Source: Platynereis dumerilii (lineage: Eukaryota > Annelida > Polychaeta > Phyllodocida > Nereididae). Taken from it: a DNA stretch of 64,000 nucleotides. Below, one piece after another: positions 10,964 through 23,822 of the stretch. A model generated the notes under the pieces. That model was not told the DNA's origin. It ran no database searches and worked only from the letters and a program-made list of their open reading frames with translations. Where the stretch lies: assembly GCA_026936325.1 (NCBI GenBank), contig JAPTHN010000018.1:11179658-11243657 (forward strand). Reading direction: 5' to 3'. Each line of letters begins with the position of its first letter. Positions within the stretch are counted from its first letter, which is position 1. The translations under genes and the position numbers were made by a program.

Positions 10964-11859
10964 GCAGTGTGAAGAAGTATTAACCTCTCCCATCTATAAA
11001 GCAAAAGAGCAACATTGTAAAGAAAATTACAGACCAGTAAGCTGTCTGACTAGCATGTCAAAAATTTATGAGGCAATGATTAGTAGACAGATTAACACCT
11101 ATTTTTATAGCCTTTTCTCGGAAAAATTGTACTGCATTCCGAAAAAACTACTGCACTCAACATGTACTTATGAATGCTACTGATGAATGGAAATTAGCAC
11201 TTGATGACCGAAAGTGTGTAGGCACAATACTGATGGATCTTAGTAAGGCATTTGATTGCCTCCCACACAACCTGCTAATATCTAAGCTACACACTTATGG
11301 ATTTGATTTGAAGTCCTGCACCCTTATTGCAAGTTACTTGGCTAATAGGTCACAGCGAGTAAAGCACTACGGGGCCAAGAGTGAATGGTATAACCTCACA
11401 AAGGGGGTCCCTCAAGGCAGCATCCTGGGACCACTAATCTTTAACATATTCTTGAATGATATGTTGTTCAGTATTGAAGGCTGTGTCTACAATTATGCTG
11501 ACGACAATACCATTGCAGTGATTGGAGACAATATAGATAATGTTAAGAGCAAACTGAATGAAACAACTGTATATTGCTTGAAGTGGTTTCAGGAGAATAT
11601 GTTAAAGGCAAACCCTACAAAATTTCAATTTATGGTGTTAGACAAGGGTCAAACCAATTCAAGTCATGATGTCGATATTGCAGGAAATGTGCTATTGTCA
11701 GTCAAGTCAGTCAATTGCTTGGTATGACATTAGACTGCAACCTGAACTATACAGAACATTTAGCTAAGCTGTGTAGAATGGCCAGTAGAAACCTAAGCAT
11801 AACAAGGAGAGTCTCCCACCTCATGCAGGGAAAGGCGGAGAAATTAGCAATCGTAAATG
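10964..11859 (+). pseudogene. LINE A ORF2: reverse transcriptase, before the insertion
   Basis: RT motifs are NYRPVSCLTSMSKIYE, GTILMDLSKAFDCLPH, GVPQGSILGPLIFNIFLND and the catalytic NYADDNT (11491-11511). Compared with copy 2, the start of the domain (the part containing KSPGYDNIAPVFLK) is missing, and the frame changes near 11150 and 11710. The reading is cut at 11859 by the foldback element, with target ATG at 11857-11859. Confidence 0.87.
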
Positions 11860-14800
11860 TAGTCCGGTGGCTTAAGGACAATTTTTGGGTGGATCGTTAC
11901 AAGTGTGATAAAAGCACCAAACTTCCCAGATAAGTTCTATAGGCCATTTCTGATGATTTCAGTCGAGGAGCCCTTTTGAAATATCATTATGTCAGAATTT
12001 AGGCCCATTTTTTGAAAACCGCGGAAAATATGCATTATTTTGCCTCCGTGTCAAAGAAACAAACACTTTTATCCCATTTTCTTGGTCAAATTTCTTCCTA
12101 TATATACATATTATACACCAAAAGAAAGCTTAAGATCTCCTCTTTCCATGTAATTAATACATTTGATGGTTGGGTGAACTTATAGGTCACCGATAATTAA
12201 TTAATCGCCTTACGACGAGGAGCTTAACATGCTTAAAGGCCGAAAATAGCAATTCACTGTACACTTGATTTCATGGCATATTTATCTTAAACTAATACAT
12301 TTTTGACCATTAACAGTTTCACAGTTTATGACAAAACTTTTTAAAGACAAACCATGATGGTTTACACATCATGTATGAATGTTTAATGCATGCGCGTCCA
12401 CGAGTAATTTTAATCAGTTGTTTTGTACAGCGGTGTACAACTGCATCTTTCTTTCACAAAATGTAATGTGGACAATCTCCTTTGCAAGGAGCTTTGATTT
12501 ACTTCCTGAAGGGATAAAGGTAGTTCAGAATTGTTATCCATACAGGGAGTTATTTATTTTCTGATAAATTTCCATGAAAACGCTTTGGGAGACGGGAAAA
12601 ACCATTTTGGGGCGATCACTAAATTCCAAATTCCATTGTGGATAAGGACTTGCTTTGTATATAGCAGAAGTGTATCCTCTAATTCAAAGTCACTTTATTA
12701 TATCAAATCACTGCAAATTCAAATGAAAATGCTTCTTTAACAACACACTTACCTGGGTACATAGCATGTTTGTGTGACAGGACAGTGCCATTTTTGTGTC
12801 ATGGTTAATGTACTTGGCCGTGTCACATAAACATGTACTGCAAATCTCTTAGCATTGCAGCTAAGTCTGTGTTTAAAATAGTAACTGTTGTTGAAGTCCA
12901 ACAGATCTCAGATCTCCTAACCATTGAGAGATAAACAGACAGATACATAGTTTAATATCCATATGAAGTAGTATAATATTCATATGTAGTAGCATATATT
13001 GTAAGTTCAGCCTCTTTAGCCCAGTTCTGGCCACTTGATTGGGTTGATTAATGAGATAGGTGAGTTAGCCGGAGTCCTCAAATTGTACACACTAAGTCTT
13101 ACCCCATAACAGGGACCTTCTACTTGTCTAACACAGACACTGATTCACGGGCCACCAATGTAACATCTCATCCAAAGAATATCTTGGTGGTATTTTGCTC
13201 CGATGAAAATATTGAAGATTCTGTGCTCTGTATTTGAACTCAAGCAGGCTAACACCTTCATGGCAGGCTTGCTATTGATGTATAAGTACCTCACACATCT
13301 TGGAGTAACACAAAGTTTTGCATTTGGTGCAAGTCTCAAGAAAGGATGGTGCTCAGGATTACAATTATATATATCACTATATGCACTATATGTATGTCCA
13401 AGTGCAGGACGAGAAGCATAGACACTCATTGGGCAAGATGAGAAGTATTTTAGCTCAAATTAAGAGCATTGGGGATGACCTCAGGATGTAATATGACAAT
13501 TCTGATGTCTTCCACATATTTCATGGTTTCAACCTGGTATGGGAATGCTTGTGCCTGAGACAGTCACAGAATCTTCCCTGAATATATATGTGACCTGCAA
13601 GTTCAAGGTCGGCCTCCCAACATATTTAGTTTTGAAAATGACTTTTATTCTGCAGGAATTGGCTTCAGAAGGGTGGTTCATATGTTTTGATATCTCAATT
13701 CCATCCAAGACATGGTACCCCAGATAATTAATCATGAGGCAGAACATCTTTATTTGAGAAAATGGCGTTTGAATTTCACGCAATTACCATTAAAGACTTA
13801 ATAATATCAAGAATGACACCCTGTAGAAATCATCTAAACATTCCAAGAAAATGTCTTTTACCAGAATTATAGAAAAAAGACCAAAATGTGACTCTTTGAC
13901 ACATTTTCCTCATTTGTAGGAAATGTAGAATGCCTACTTTGAACTCATTTTGGTGGAGCAGGTCACTATAGAAAGATGAAGGAAAGATAGTTTTAGGTCT
14001 TCTCCACAACACATATATTACATCCAAGTTCTTGGACTGCTTCACAGAATCATGTAAATAGCCATAAAAGACCATTTCATTCTTACTTGATGATATGACA
14101 AAGAATTTATGGCTGGTCACCTTCAAAGTGAGAAACCAAAATAATTCATTCTGGGTGTCCTAAAGAAGGTTTTACAGCAAGGCAGCACCAGCATGACAAT
14201 CTCTTGCACACGCCGTTCCCCCTTTCCCTCATGTAGCTAAGATTTGTGTTGAAGGCGTTGATACCAGCAGCTGCTTTCCTGTTCTTTCTAAATTCACGAA
14301 AGATTCTGTCACTTTCTCAGGAAAAAGCATCTCATGACAGGTTGAAACCATAGGAATCAGTGACCAGCATTGCCCACATCCTGTGGTGCTTTATCCATGG
14401 TATGCGTAATGTTCAAAATACTACTGGTCCATAACGTGGACACAGCTATAGTTGTAATCCTGAGCAACAATTTTGGTTGCTCTTTGGCGTGAGGATGCAC
14501 TTTCATCAAACATATCAGATCAATAGCAGCGAATGGCTGAGTAGTGTTAGTCTGGGTCTGCTCCACTGGACGTGTTTGCTTACCTGAGTTCAAACCCCAA
14601 GTGGTGAATCATAAACATTGTCAGTGGAGCTTGAGGAAGAAAATCCCAGCTGGATACCGTTTCGATGACCAATGTGCCAGGCAAGTAAAGATCCCTCACA
14701 TGCAATAACGGTTGAGGACTCAACAATAACAATCTTGTTCCCTCTCCTCGATCTCATCAATGATACCAAGCAAGTGTCCAGAACTGAGGTTAGAAGACTT

Positions 14801-15623
14801 CACTTATCATATTATATATCCATCTATCTATCTAAATATAATAAGGAGGTCTGATATCATTGGACTTCAGTTACTTCAAAAGCGTATTTGCCCCAACTCC
14901 GTAGGTACATTTTGACAAAGGGAAAGATGTCCACATCGCATGACAAGCAAAGGATGATCTTGAAAAAGAAATTTCTATATCATATGTGTACTTGTTAAGC
15001 CAATGAACTTTAAAACACTTTGATGCAAATTCTCATTACTTCCAACAGCTGGGGAGATTTGCAGTACATGTTTATGTGACACAGCCAAGTACATCAACCA
15101 TGACACACAAATGGCACTGTCCTGTCACACAAACATGCTATGTACCCAGGTAAGTGTGTTGTTAACGAAGCATTTTCATTTGAATTTGCAGTGATTTGAT
15201 ATAATATAGTGACTTTTAATTAGAGGATACACTTCTGCTATATACAAAGCAAGTCCTTATCCACGATGGAATTTGGAATTTAGTGATCGCCCCAAAATGG
15301 TTTTTCCCGTCTCCCAAAGCATTTTCATGGAAATTTATCAGAAAATAAATAACTCCCTGTATGGATAACAATTCTGAACTACCTTTATCCCTTCAGGAAG
15401 TAAATCAAAGCTCCTTGCAAAGGAGATTGTCCACATTACATTTTGTGAAAGAAAGATGCAGTTGTACACCGCTGTACAAAACAACTGATTAAAATTACTC
15501 GTGGACGCGCATGCATTAAACATTCATACATGATGTGTAAACCATCATGGTTTGTCTTTAAAAAGTTTTGTCATAAACTGTGGGACTGTTAATTGTCAAA
15601 AATGTATTAGTTTAAGATAAATA

Positions 15624-15732
15624 CCCTATCAGCGTGCCTCGGCGGCCCAACGTCGGCCCAAAGCCGGTCCGATGCTGCTGACATCGGACCGATGCCGGGC
15701 CGACGCTGGACCGCCGAGGCACGCTGACAGGG
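15624..15732. mobile_element. GC-rich palindromic 109-bp MITE, copy 1
   Basis: This near-perfect inverted repeat starts CCCTATCAGCGTGCCTCGGC and ends with its complement, flanked by TA on both sides (15622-15623, 15733-15734). Comparison with the intact left arm of element D1 shows the site without it, so it is a true insertion. It is strikingly GC-rich in an AT-rich setting. A second copy is at 35030-35138. Confidence 0.85.
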
Positions 15733-16024
15733 TATGGATGAAATCAAGTGTACAGTGAATTGCCATTTTCGGCCTTTAAGCATGTTAAGCTCCTCGTCGT
15801 AAGGCGATTAATTAATAATTAGTGTGCTATAAGTTCACCTAACCCTCAAATATATTAATTATTTGGAAAGAGGAGATCTTAAGCTTTCTTTTGATGTATA
15901 ATATGTATATATAGGAAGAAATTTGACTCAAAAAATGGGATAAAAGTGTTTGTTTCTTTGACACGGAGGCAAAATAATGCATATTTTCCGTGGTTTTCAA
16001 AAAATGGGCCTAAATTCTGACATA

Positions 16025-17023
16025 CGAGGGGCGTTCAGAAAGTTCTGACCAATTTTTCTGAGAGATGCTTATATTTAAGCTAGAGTCTTCAAATTTTCAG
16101 GAATACATCTTGAGGTATCAAGGGAAGAAATGGCCAAGCACCTTTGGGAAAAAATATATTTAAGTTGTTATTTTGTTGCCATGGAAACGGTAAGATGGGG
16201 AACCCAGCGCAGCTCATTTTTCAAGTGAACTTGGCAATGTGTTTTCCCTGAAATCTAGGGTAAAATTATGTTGAAAAGGACTGCAGACCTGTGCAGGGCC
16301 TTCTGGCAATTGTTGTTGTAACTTTATGATGTCACAATGCTGTGTCAATCCATTGTTTAGCCGTTTAAACCTGATTTTTGCACAGTAAAGATTGATTTTG
16401 GAGGAGCATTTTACATGGACCCGAAACGCAATCAGAGAGCTTCAATCAAATTGTGTGTTCTCACAGGAAAGAATGGTACACAAACCCAGGATCTGATCAG
16501 GGCCACATCTCAAGATACCTCAATGATGATTTAGCACCATCTGACTTTTCTTTATTCCCTAATCTAAAAGATGAGCTAAGATGTTAAAGATAGGCCTATG
16601 CAACAAATCAGGACTTGTGACATGCCATTTCCAGGGCTTTCTAAGTAAGGACTTTGAAAATTGCTTCACCAAGTGGATTGAAAGGATGTAAAAATGTATT
16701 TCATGGCACAGAGAGTACTTCAAAAAATTGTGAAGCTGCTGATGAACATCTATGTTCACTATTAGTGGTGTATATGCAATAAATTTTATGGCGATTTACA
16801 CAGCTAAATTGTTGAGTTTTGTATGAAAAATTTAGCTGCGCTGCCTACCCCAAGGTGTCGTTTCCATGGCAACAGAAAAGTAAGTTAAACATTGGCCACG
16901 GACGTAATATTTTCAGAATCAATGGCTATACACCTGAATTTTGTACTGTGAAAATTTCATTCCAGTACGTCAAAGAGAAAGGTCTGCTACAAAAATTGGT
17001 CGGAACTTCCTGAACACCCCTCG
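16025..17023 (+). mobile_element. mariner-like element, internally deleted
   Basis: Inverted ends CGAGGGGCGTTCAGAAAG / CGAGGGGTGTTCAGGAAG are flanked by TA duplications. A short frame from ATG 16414 reads MDPKRNQRASIKLCVLTGK, like a mariner transposase N-terminus. After a large gap, LAPSDFSLFPNLKDELR (about 16528-16580) matches the mariner block around the third catalytic acid. Most of the transposase is missing, so it cannot move itself. It sits in the right arm of D1 and is absent from the left arm. Confidence 0.85.
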
Positions 17024-17146
17024 TAATGATATTTCAAAAGGGCTCCTCGACTGAAATCATCAGAAATGACCTATAGAACATATCTGAGAAGTTTGGTGCT
17101 TTTATCACACTTGTAACGATTTTACCCCTAAGCCACTGGACTAATG

Positions 17147-17628
17147 CCTTTGTTGCCTCTATGTTTTCATATTGTCCTTTAATCTGGCATTTTGGAAATC
17201 TAACATCTGTGAAAAAAGTAGAAAAGATATATGAAAGGTCACTCCGTCTTGTAGCAAAAAATTATGAGAGCAGCTATGAGGAACTACTCACTGCTTTAGA
17301 CTGTGACACATTGGTTTTATGTAGATTAAAATGTCTTGCTTTACACATGTTTAAATGTCAAAATAACCTTGTACCTGCCTATGTTAATGTTTTTGTTCGT
17401 AGATACAACAATTATGAATTAAGGGATGAACTTAAATTTGATTTATATAAGTTTAATACTAAAACATATGGATATAACACTATTCGTTATGCAGGTGCAA
17501 AACTGTGGAACTCCCTACCTGTAAATCTCAAGAGATGTAAGAATGTTAATGAGTTTAAGAATATGATGAGACATTGGAAGTGTAAGGTTTTAGACTGTCT
17601 TTTATGTCGAAGCTACATGTACCATTAA
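17147..17628 (+). pseudogene. LINE A ORF2: C-terminal part after the insertion
   Basis: The frame resumes with AFVASMFSYCPLIWHFG and ends DCLLCRSYMYH at the stop near 17626. It is closely similar to the C-terminal part of copy 2 on the other strand, including GAKLWNSLPVN, a common pattern in CR1-like ORF2 tails. It has no obvious breaks within this piece. Confidence 0.88.
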
Positions 17629-17635
17629 TGTAATT

Positions 17636-17701
17636 TGCCTCTAAATAGCCCACACTGGTGCTGATGGGGCGTAAAACACAAACTCACTCACTCACTCACC
17701 C
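17636..17701 (+). mobile_element. Short SINE-tail insertion with 15-bp target duplication
   Basis: ACCATTAATGTAATT occurs at 17621-17635 and again at 17702-17716. Between them lies a 66-bp segment ending in GGGCGTAAAACACAAACTCA and (CTCA)n. LINE A copy 2 lacks it. This looks like a very 5'-truncated SINE with a (CTCA)n tail. Such tails are abundant in some mollusc genomes, a weak hint on taxonomy. Confidence 0.75.
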
Positions 17702-17879
17702 ACCATTAATGTAATTGTTGTTATTGTTATTGTTTGTCACTTGTTTTTATTGCACTTCGGTGACCAGCCTTTGGCTGATGTTTTTTATTGTTCTTGTTCC
17801 AATGAAATAAAATGTATCCTTATGCTTATCCTTATCCTTACATCAACAGTAATTTCAGTACATTTTGCATCACAGATTT

Positions 17880-18480
17880 TCTGTAACTCCACCTTCATTG
17901 TTGGTCTCAAATAGGGCATGGTCCGTCTCAGATTAACTCATAATTTGTCCATAATATTCTAGTCTGTCGGGTGTTAAACCACTCCAGGACCTTTTCCCAA
18001 TTGTCCTGAAAATATTTTTGAACAGGATTGGTGGATGGTTTTGGATTGTTGTCCTGCCGAAGCATCTATTTTTATCACATTCTTCACACTGACACTGTTT
18101 CGTGCAAGTTTTCTTCTAAAATTTTCTGGGAATCAGTGACATTATACATTTCTTAAGTCCTCACAATGTGTTTGGTGCCATTTGAACTGAAACAGCTGCA
18201 AAGCTTTGACAGTGGATCACCCTGGTTCAATTTAGAAATAGTCTTCTTTGTAAATCTGATTAATCTCCTTCCAAGCACAATGCAAAGAAATTTAATGACA
18301 AACACCTAAGCTCAGTCTCATCCATCCAAAACATTTTGGCAGTTGACTTGAGACTCACTAAACTGCTTCTGGTATATTGCTGCCAAGTTTGTCTCATAAT
18401 CACCCCCACTCTGTTTGAAGGTATGCAAGAAAAATAACACCATTCACAGGGTGTGCCCATGGTGGTGCACTATTCATACA
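17880..18480 (-). pseudogene. Tc1-like transposase relic, minus strand
   Basis: Read on the minus strand, DNNPKPSTNPVQKYFQDNW then EKVLEWFN (about 17965-18060) resembles the Tc1-family block DNDPKHTS...VLEWP. Further 5', KMFWMDETELRC (about 18300-18340) resembles the block around the second catalytic acid. Many frame changes make it a relic. A second fragment in the opposite direction lies just past the foldback element that separates them. Confidence 0.62.
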
Positions 18481-19439
18481 TTGTGGCTATTTGAGTGCAA
18501 ACAACACTAGTCCAGGAGCTTATGGGGAAATAAGGGGTTGATTGTGCAGGTTTGTCTACAAGCATGAAATTTGGCACAAATGTTGCTGAGGGTATATAGA
18601 TTCAAATTTTTGAGGGCGCCGGAGCGGGCGCTTGTCTTGGTTGCCATAGCAACAAATTCAAAATGGCCGCCGCTCAATATCTAATTTTGAGTATAACTCC
18701 GTAACAAAAGGTCATAGGATTGCAAATAATAGCTCTAAATATATGATTTTGATGCCAGGGATCCTAATTCTGCCTTTATTTTTTAAAAATGTCAAACACA
18801 TAATTTGGTCTATAGAGCCAAAATTACCTGTTTGTTAGGGTTATAGAGCCTAGTTCATCGAAACTTTCAACATACTTTCAATTTCCTGATAACAGTTCAC
18901 TCTAACAAGAACCAAATTATCAATTATATATATATATAATATGTACATAGATACCAAAGTAGCCAAATGAATGTTGCAGACAAGGATATTGTTAATGCAG
19001 CTGCATCTATGCACTCCTTTTCTTTTGCGCACACAGTTCCTGCCACTAAATCTTTCAAATATCACAGCACTACATGATGCGAACCAATAAGTTGTGTAGT
19101 ATACCAAAAGAAACCTGTTGCAGCATTTGTGTGTTGGCCCGTATGAAATCTATGATGTACTTATCCACTTCTGTTTAACCATCCCCATACTTTGAAATCC
19201 TGAATTTTTTAAAGATACAATGGCGATTGATTCAAACAAAGACTTTTTTTCAGTTACAACGGTAATACAACCTTAATTTGTGCTCAGCAATACATGTAGA
19301 TGTTTCTTGGGTATATATCTGAGGGATACTATCACACTACCAAGATATTTGTTTCATATGTGCAGTGTCATTGCACAGACTGTCTTGTTTGATTAACTTC
19401 AGTCACATCTCACAAGTCTTGAAATTGATTTGACTTGGT

Positions 19440-19700
19440 TTCTTGCATGCTACAGCAGCCTGTTCTATTGCGACGGGAGGCAGCGGGCTAAAACATTTCA
19501 GTAGAGGCGCTGTATTTCATGTCCGTGTATGCATACATGAATTTTTGAGGCAGCCCAGCACAGTTCTACGGAGTTCTGCTGAGTGCGGACCTGAAAAGCA
19601 AGTGCACTAGTGCCCCAGATGCCAATTCCATTCCCAATTCGATGTGAATATCTTCAGTCTGCAGCCTTGCTAGTTCGCCTGCATCTACAGTAGACTGCAG
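19440..19700. repeat. Dispersed repeat, related (inverted) to 59170-59450
   Basis: On the complement, blocks TTTTCAGGTCCGCACTCAGC, GCGCCTCTACTGAAATGTTT and AGCCCGCTGCC occur in the same order as blocks at 59290-59420. This marks two members of one interspersed family of about 260-290 bp. No coding content. Borders are not clear. Confidence 0.6.
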
Positions 19701-21440
19701 TCAGTCAGGGTTTCTTATTATGATCCACATGAGACATTTGGACTTTGTTGAGAGCCTTCCAACAATTGCACTGCTCAGGGCAGCCACAGTGCAGTACCCA
19801 TGGGTAGGGGACAAGAGAACTTTGCTCAAGGTTCCCTGCCATAGCACCTTCACTTTTGGTGATAGCTGTATGCATGATGAGTGATGAGAAGACTAGGAGT
19901 CATGCTATAAAACCAGTGGTGTCCAGGGTCATTGAGTAGCCACAGAATAGAGCACTCCATCTAATATCTAATGGGCTTGGAATAAATTGAGTTCAAAGGT
20001 TGGGGTTCGAACATAAACTCTTGAAACCTGTGCATGCATTATCAAGCAATCTAAACCTTTCGATCACAGGGGGCTCATTAAATTGTTAATATGATATGTC
20101 AAAACAATACAGAATTGTGATGGATCATTCTTCAGAAATACCATGGTATTAGTAACTGGAGGACAATTCTCCTAATCTGACCAAGGAGACTGTTTTCCGA
20201 CAGGCAATACCAAAGGAAAATCATGTCTCACACAAATGAAGCATGAAGTACAATACCAAGTGACCAAACATTTAGCTTGGCCGAGTTCGGCACAAGTCAA
20301 TCTAGTTCCTGTCTGTGATTCTACAGACAAGCAGGGAGTACTGCTTTCTGCGCTCTGATTGGTCTAGAAAACAATCAAAGTGACGTCACCAATTGAGAAA
20401 AGCTTTGTGACATAACTTACTACATGCCTAAGGTCATAAATGACTGTGGAGCCCAGATTGGCACAAGTTTAATTTGCTGGGATGTCACATATGTTTCTGC
20501 AAGTTCCAAGAGAATTCAAGTACACGAGAGACTGCCTGACTCATGCAGAAGAAGCAGTCCTTTAACACAGGGACTGTTGTAGGCCTACCACTGTTTCACC
20601 ATCCGAAGTTCACACACTGGTAGAGTGATAGGCTAGCTGTTTTATTACTTGCTACATGTAGATTGTAGAAGATAACTTAGTCAAGGGAAGAGGGCTTTTG
20701 TGCCTAAAAGTGATAGCTGGTGGGAGTTGAAAGATCCAAGAAGATTTTTTTTTGACAAGACAATCTTGAAATTAGTGCTGCCTAGTAGTGTATCTCTTTT
20801 TGTTTATTGTCTGAAATATTGGCTGCGATTCCCACCATGCCTGTGTTTGTTCATCTAAAATGTAGGTTTGGAGAGTCCTACCATACATTGACGAACAAAC
20901 AACTTAAAGCTGTCATAAGGGAAGATGTCCTAGGTAAGGACTACAGTGTACAGCATCCAAACAACTTCAGGACTGATTGGTGAAAGGCATTAAGTGTTTT
21001 TTCTGTAAATTGATGATTGTCCTTTCTAAAGTATTCCAGTCATGTGAAATGGACCACCAATATCTTGCCAAGGATAACTAAAATTGCTAGTTCCAGCTCA
21101 ATAATGAACTACTCCTTTGTATCTACATGCAGAAAGTCACACAGTAGCCATTGTGTGAAATGTTTTAAAAACAGACGAATGGCGGTAAATGCTGTTGGAT
21201 TTGCATTTGAACTTGGCCCGACTTAAAATTTGAGTTAGTTAATTTTGTACTAAAACTGGTACATATCAACTTGTGTCTAACTGAGCCTGGCCAGAGGAAT
21301 GGCATTGGTGGGATAAATGTGTAACATGTTGAGCCACTCTCTCTCGCATCTCATCAATCAACCCTTGTGAGCTCAGAATGGGGGTTAGAGGGCTGCACGT
21401 ACCATATATGTCTATATATCTGTCCTTCTTCCATGCTTAT

Positions 21441-21827
21441 CTATAGTGTGAGAATTTCCTTTTCCTTTGGTATTGGAATAGCAGCAGTCTTGGTCACCTT
21501 ACATGTAGGAGAATTACTGATACCTTGGTCCATTTGAAAACTAATCCTCCACAAGTGAATGTTGTCTTGACATTGCATGCAAATAATTTCAAGATTTGTG
21601 GGATGTGGGTTGGCAAAAATCAATGAAACATGAGTCTGTTCAAAAGCAGAAACGAAAATCTCTTGGTAGTATCCTTGAATACAGACTGTACCTGTCAGTC
21701 CCTCCCTCTGAATAACAAACCTCCACCATTGGTCTGTTTTTGGAAGGCAAACATACCAATTTATCAGAGGAAGCATACTATGCAATTGTCCATGAACCAT
21801 TAAATCAGACAGTGATACACCATCCAA
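21441..21827 (-). CDS. Unrecognised 128-codon frame inside element D2
   Basis: From the ATG at 21827, the predicted protein (MDGVSLSDLMVHGQLHS..., with DQWWRFVIQREGLTGTVC near the middle) has a natural-looking residue mix but no family I recognise. It could be an exon of the element's lost enzyme, a captured host exon, or chance. Low-confidence call, listed because it is the longest frame in the 19.3-22.2 kb interior. Confidence 0.25.
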   Translation of the reverse strand: MDGVSLSDLMVHGQLHSMLPLINWYVCLPKTDQWWRFVIQREGLTGTVCIQGYYQEIFVSAFEQTHVSLIFANPHPTNLEIICMQCQDNIHLWRISFQMDQGISNSPTCKVTKTAAIPIPKEKEILTL

Positions 21828-22840
21828 ATGACAAAATTAGTGACATGTAAAAAGAATTTCAGATAAAAAATTGAAATAAAGGAGGGGTCATCAATTTGTC
21901 ACACCTGTTTACAATTAAGCATTAAGATGAAATGAACATAGTCTGCTTGTCTTTTGACCATTCAATTATTACACTGACGAAAATGGTCCCAAATCTCATC
22001 CTTTGAAACTGAACAAATCAGTTTCCGACAGTCAACTTGGCAACATCACATTATTTCACTTATTCATTTGGCTTTCTACAATAGTACAATAGTTTTCTTT
22101 TTCTTCTGCCCATTGGACTTCCATCTGTAAGGAGCATTCCAAGTTTGAGTTTTGATGTGGTGCTTTTGGGACGAGGCAGTCTTGATCTCAGACTGCCTCA
22201 GATATATACCCAAGAATCATTTATGCTTGAGCACAGATAAAGGTTGCAACTGCAAACAAGTCTTTCTTCAAATCAATCGCCATTGTATCTTTAGGAAATC
22301 CAAGATTTCAATGGAAGGGGATGGAAAACAGGAGAGGGTAAGTACATAATAGATGTCATACTGGCCAATACTTGAAACAGCAACAGGTTTCTTTTGGTAT
22401 ACCATATAAATTATCGGCATGCAACATGTAGGGCTATGGATTTGAAAGATTTCGTGGAGAGGACTGCATGCGCAAAAGAACCTGTAGGTGTACGTAAGGC
22501 AGCTGCATTGACAATACCCATTTCTGCTACATTTTTTGGTTACTTTGATACCATCGTAGGCCTACGGATGATATGTTGATATATTTCTATTACATAAAGC
22601 TGGTGTTTATATTTGTTGTCAAAACTTGATGAATTGCTACTAGGAACATTTGCAACAGTTTAAGCTGAAGATTTGTGGTGAATTTCAATAAAATGAGCTC
22701 TATAATCTTGGCTCTATAGACCAAAGTATGTGTTTGACATGAAAAATAATGGCAGAATCAGAATCCCTGGCATCAAAAACATATATTTAGAGTTGTTATT
22801 TGCAATCCTATGACCTTTTGTTATTGAGTTATACTCAATA

Positions 22841-23822
22841 TAGCGGGGCAGATTTGTCATGAATAGGGGAGTAATAGTGCATTTATACATAGAAGCATGA
22901 AACTTTCCACACATTTCAAAAACATCTTAAAGAAAATATTTAGATAGGGAGCCACTTCAGATTTGACCTGGCTGACCCATGGCAGCCATTTTCCAAAATG
23001 GCGGCTAATTTTCTCATTTTCCCGCTTTCTGTGAAGGGCCTACATTATTAGAGTATCAAAAAAGTGCTCATTATTCCTTCTACAGATCTAAAGAACATTA
23101 TCAATTGATTTCTGGATTGAACTGAGGAATTTTAAGGTAGTCAGGGTCCATTTTGTTAGAACTGTTGAAGAAAATGTATCATTTTCGCGGTTTCCCATAG
23201 TTTCATGGAATCTCAATTGATTTTTAAAATGACTACATATTTGAATTCCTTGCAAGGAGAGCTTTCAAATGAATGGTCGCATCAATAGGTTCGGTGATTT
23301 TCTTTTCTAAATTAAAGAAACAACAAAATCTTCAAAAATCAATTTATTTTCCTTTTTTCCATTTTTGCACCAAATTCATGAAACCCATTGATGCGACCAT
23401 TCATTTGAAAGCTCTTCTTACAAGGAATTAAAATATGTTATTTATTTAGAGATTTCCGGAGAATTGGTGTAACCATCCGTAACCGCGAAATCCAGTGTTT
23501 GAATCAATATTTCTAACAGAAATGATTCCAACAAACCTGAAAATAGACCAAGGTTACCAAAAAATGTTATAGTAATGTACTGAATACTTAGAGAAGCAAT
23601 AAAAAACAATATTTACATGTATTCGATTTGTAGAAAATACACAGAAAGCAGCAAAGTGGAAGAATTGACCGCCATTTTGGAAAATGGCTGCCGGTAGCCA
23701 CCCAAGCTAAATCTGAAGTGGCTCCCTATCCAAATATGTTTGTATAGATGTTTTTTAAGTGTGCGCCAAATTTCATGCTTCTATGTATAAATGCACTATT
23801 TTTTTACATACCTGCCCCGCTA
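22841..23822. mobile_element. Nested TIR element D3 in the right arm of D2
   Basis: The ends TAGCGGGGCAG and CTGCCCCGCTA are flanked by ATA (22838-22840, 23823-23825). Comparison with the left arm of D2 supports the insertion point. Inverted arms extend about 200 bp, including GGGAGCCACTTCAGATTT mirrored near 23715. A second inner inverted pair (GAATGGTCGCATCAATAGG near 23270 against the matching complement near 23390) lies deeper. No transposase seen. It is the third element here with TAG...CTA ends and 3-bp duplications. Confidence 0.8.

Larger units (their letters stand above)
11860..17143. mobile_element. Foldback DNA element D1 with long terminal inverted repeats, 3-bp target duplication
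   Basis: The ends read TAGTCCGGTGGCTTAAGG and, inverted, TAGTCCAGTGGCTTAGGG, flanked on both sides by ATG (11857-11859, 17144-17146) where the LINE sequence has a single ATG. Inverted arms of roughly 1 kb pair 11860-12850 with 15060-17143; within them, 12379-12564 and 15338-15523 encode the same 61-residue chance frame. The right arm carries a mariner relic (16025-17023) and a 109-bp MITE (15624-15732), so those came later. The middle (12850-15060) has only short unrecognised frames. Family not assigned; a non-autonomous foldback element is likely. Confidence 0.82.
7485..17847 (+). mobile_element. LINE family A, copy 1 (CR1-group non-LTR retrotransposon), interrupted
   Basis: This non-LTR element has ORF1 (PHD-like finger, SGNH esterase, NADAR, CCHC knuckle) and ORF2 (APE-type endonuclease, reverse transcriptase). 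A 5.3-kb foldback element at 11860-17143 splits ORF2; the frame resumes as AFVASMFSYCPL at 17147. The 3' end carries a short tandem repeat of TTATCC/CTTATC, as in CR1/L2-type elements that lack poly-A. Several frame changes in both ORFs and an internal deletion of the first part of the RT domain relative to copy 2 show it is dead. The esterase-bearing ORF1 places it in the CR1 group; clade naming beyond that is uncertain. Confidence 0.88.

Noticed and set aside
12379-15523. Identical 61-residue frames on opposite strands (12379-12564 and 15338-15523)
   Set aside because: They exist because the two arms of foldback element D1 are inverted copies; no protein features.
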